Assembly (NCBI RefSeq): GCF_000284295.1
Contig: NC_017093.1
Coordinates: forward strand, 7,192,001 to 7,256,000
From: Actinoplanes missouriensis 431
GTDB taxonomy: Bacteria > Actinomycetota > Actinomycetes > Mycobacteriales > Micromonosporaceae
Length of the DNA stretch: 64,000 bases
Reading direction: 5' to 3'
Part shown: in pieces, positions 63,545 to 64,000 of the stretch
Layout of the letters: each line of letters begins with the position of its first letter
Numbering within the stretch: position 1 is the first letter of the stretch
The notes under the pieces: model-generated
The model's database searches: none
Seen by the model: the letters and a program-made list of their open reading frames with translations, nothing else
What the model was told of the DNA's origin: nothing
Made by a program: the position numbers and the translations under genes

Positions 63545-63560
63545 GATAACCTCGGTTATC
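63545..63560. promoter_or_regulatory. Inverted repeat GATAACC-TC-GGTTATC
   Basis: Perfect 7-bp arms separated by 2 bp, in the most AT-rich part of the window (63520-63585), between the anchored-protein gene (start 63456) and the end of the last gene. An outer CTATC...GATAG pair flanks it. It looks like an operator for the anchored protein gene. Confidence 0.5.
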
Positions 63561-63651
63561 AGCTTGATAGAAACTTTTGGTACCTGCGCCGCTGATGGCA
63601 CCGGGTACGTGGACTTGAGGCCCTCGTTCCCGATGCCATCAAATAGATGCC

Positions 63652-64000
63652 TCAGTTCCGCGGGTCGGCCGCGAGCTTGCGCGCAACGCTCTCGACCCTG
63701 CTCAACCGAGAGGCCGCCACCTCGGTCAGCGACTTGCGACCATAGGTCTCCAGCGTTGCCCGGAAGACGGCCTCACGGTTGTCCCATCCGAGTCGCCTCG
63801 CATGGACGGCCATGACCATGGCGAGCTCTGCGGGTGGCACCTCGTCGAGGACCCGTGGGCCCAGGGTCCGCAGCAGCAGCCGAGGCTGACTCGGCAGCCG
63901 GTAGGTGCATGGCTGGATGCCGGGATCTCGCAGCGGGTTGTCCTGGATGAGCAGTCCGCGGCGGACCGCTGCGGTGATGACCTTGTTGATGGCGCTCGCC
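63652..64000 (-). CDS. C-terminal end of a DUF3320-type large helicase (5' part outside window)
   Basis: The frame is open from the window edge and gives 115 residues: ASAINKVITAAVRRGLLI, YRLPSQPRLLLRTLGP, VLDEVPPAELAMVMAVHARR, then FRATLETYGRKSLTEVAASRL. The order of a short helical segment, a proline-flanked arginine and the final E-x-x-L-x-x-Y-G-R-K-x-L-T block resembles the C-terminus of very large SF1 helicases with DUF3320 found in defence islands. The assignment rests on this tail only. An internal GTG at 63840 is not the start. Confidence 0.55.
   Translation of the reverse strand, partial: ASAINKVITAAVRRGLLIQDNPLRDPGIQPCTYRLPSQPRLLLRTLGPRVLDEVPPAELAMVMAVHARRLGWDNREAVFRATLETYGRKSLTEVAASRLSRVESVARKLAADPRN

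Larger units (their letters stand above)
48520..64000. mobile_element. Genomic island / degenerate integrative element (left end; right end outside window)
   Basis: The island is bounded on the left by the tRNA-Val fragment. It carries a broken AICE-type replication gene, a frameshifted HelD-like helicase and several modules of defence-island character (PLD nuclease pair, zinc-hook ATPase operon, giant-helicase C-terminus). No integrase, excisionase or FtsK-like transfer gene is present in the visible part. Confidence 0.6.

Overview
The window is high-GC DNA with pervasive antisense shadow frames, frequent GTG starts, ATGA-coupled genes, Ser/Pro-rich extracellular linkers and family-typical actinobacterial genes (SigE-family and ECF42-type sigma factors, GrcC-like polyprenyl synthase, DUF998, a HelD-like helicase, an AICE-type replication protein). 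This points to a mycelial actinomycete, most likely Micromonosporaceae (Actinoplanes-like). The genus is inference.

Left chromosomal part (1-33 kb): an MFS transporter tail; a GT-C membrane protein; a broken nSTAND1 fragment; a 4'-phosphopantetheinyl transferase; glycogen phosphorylase; a SigE-type sigma factor coupled to a membrane protein; a three-gene minor-pilin operon whose last member carries a ricin-type lectin; a MEDS-STAS regulator; a polyprenyl diphosphate synthase; and an acyl-CoA dehydrogenase. A quinate/shikimate catabolic locus follows (TetR and fused dehydroshikimate dehydratase/HPPD-like protein, divergent from a shikimate/quinate dehydrogenase and an Nramp-like permease). Next come a tandem-repeat spacer, a DUF998 gene divergent from YCII and an ECF42-like sigma factor fused to a truncated integrase-like domain, and a first MoxR/vWA locus (HtrA-like protease, MoxR, DUF58, two Bat-like vWA proteins, then a secreted vWA pair). 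A secreted GH10 xylanase with a CelR/CebR-like operator closes this part.

Middle part (33-48 kb): a second, different MoxR/vWA locus of the YehLMPQ type (SWIM-like protein, 449-aa protein, vWA, AAA+, DUF5682-like). Then a two-gene operon encodes a one-module polyketide synthase ending in an alpha-oxoamine synthase (KS-AT-ACP-AOS) and an MMPL exporter, followed by a small secreted protein and strong terminators.

Right part (48.5 kb to the end): a genomic island. Its left border is a 49-nt 3' fragment of tRNA-Val(GAC), the footprint expected of site-specific integration into a tRNA gene. Inside are a frameshifted HelD-like helicase, a two-gene PLD-nuclease operon, a frameshifted AICE-type primase/replication gene, a coupled operon of a zinc-hook SMC/Rad50-like ATPase with a small helical protein and a membrane protein, a 442-aa membrane-associated protein, an anchored secreted protein, and the C-terminus of what looks like a DUF3320-type giant helicase running off the edge. 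The content suggests a decaying integrative element carrying candidate anti-phage modules. Defence roles are inferred from gene type and context only.

Best candidates for undescribed systems are the KS-AT-ACP-AOS/MMPL pair, the ECF42-integrase fusion with its 36-bp dyad, and the zinc-hook ATPase operon whose small partner shares a short motif with the ATPase C-terminus.
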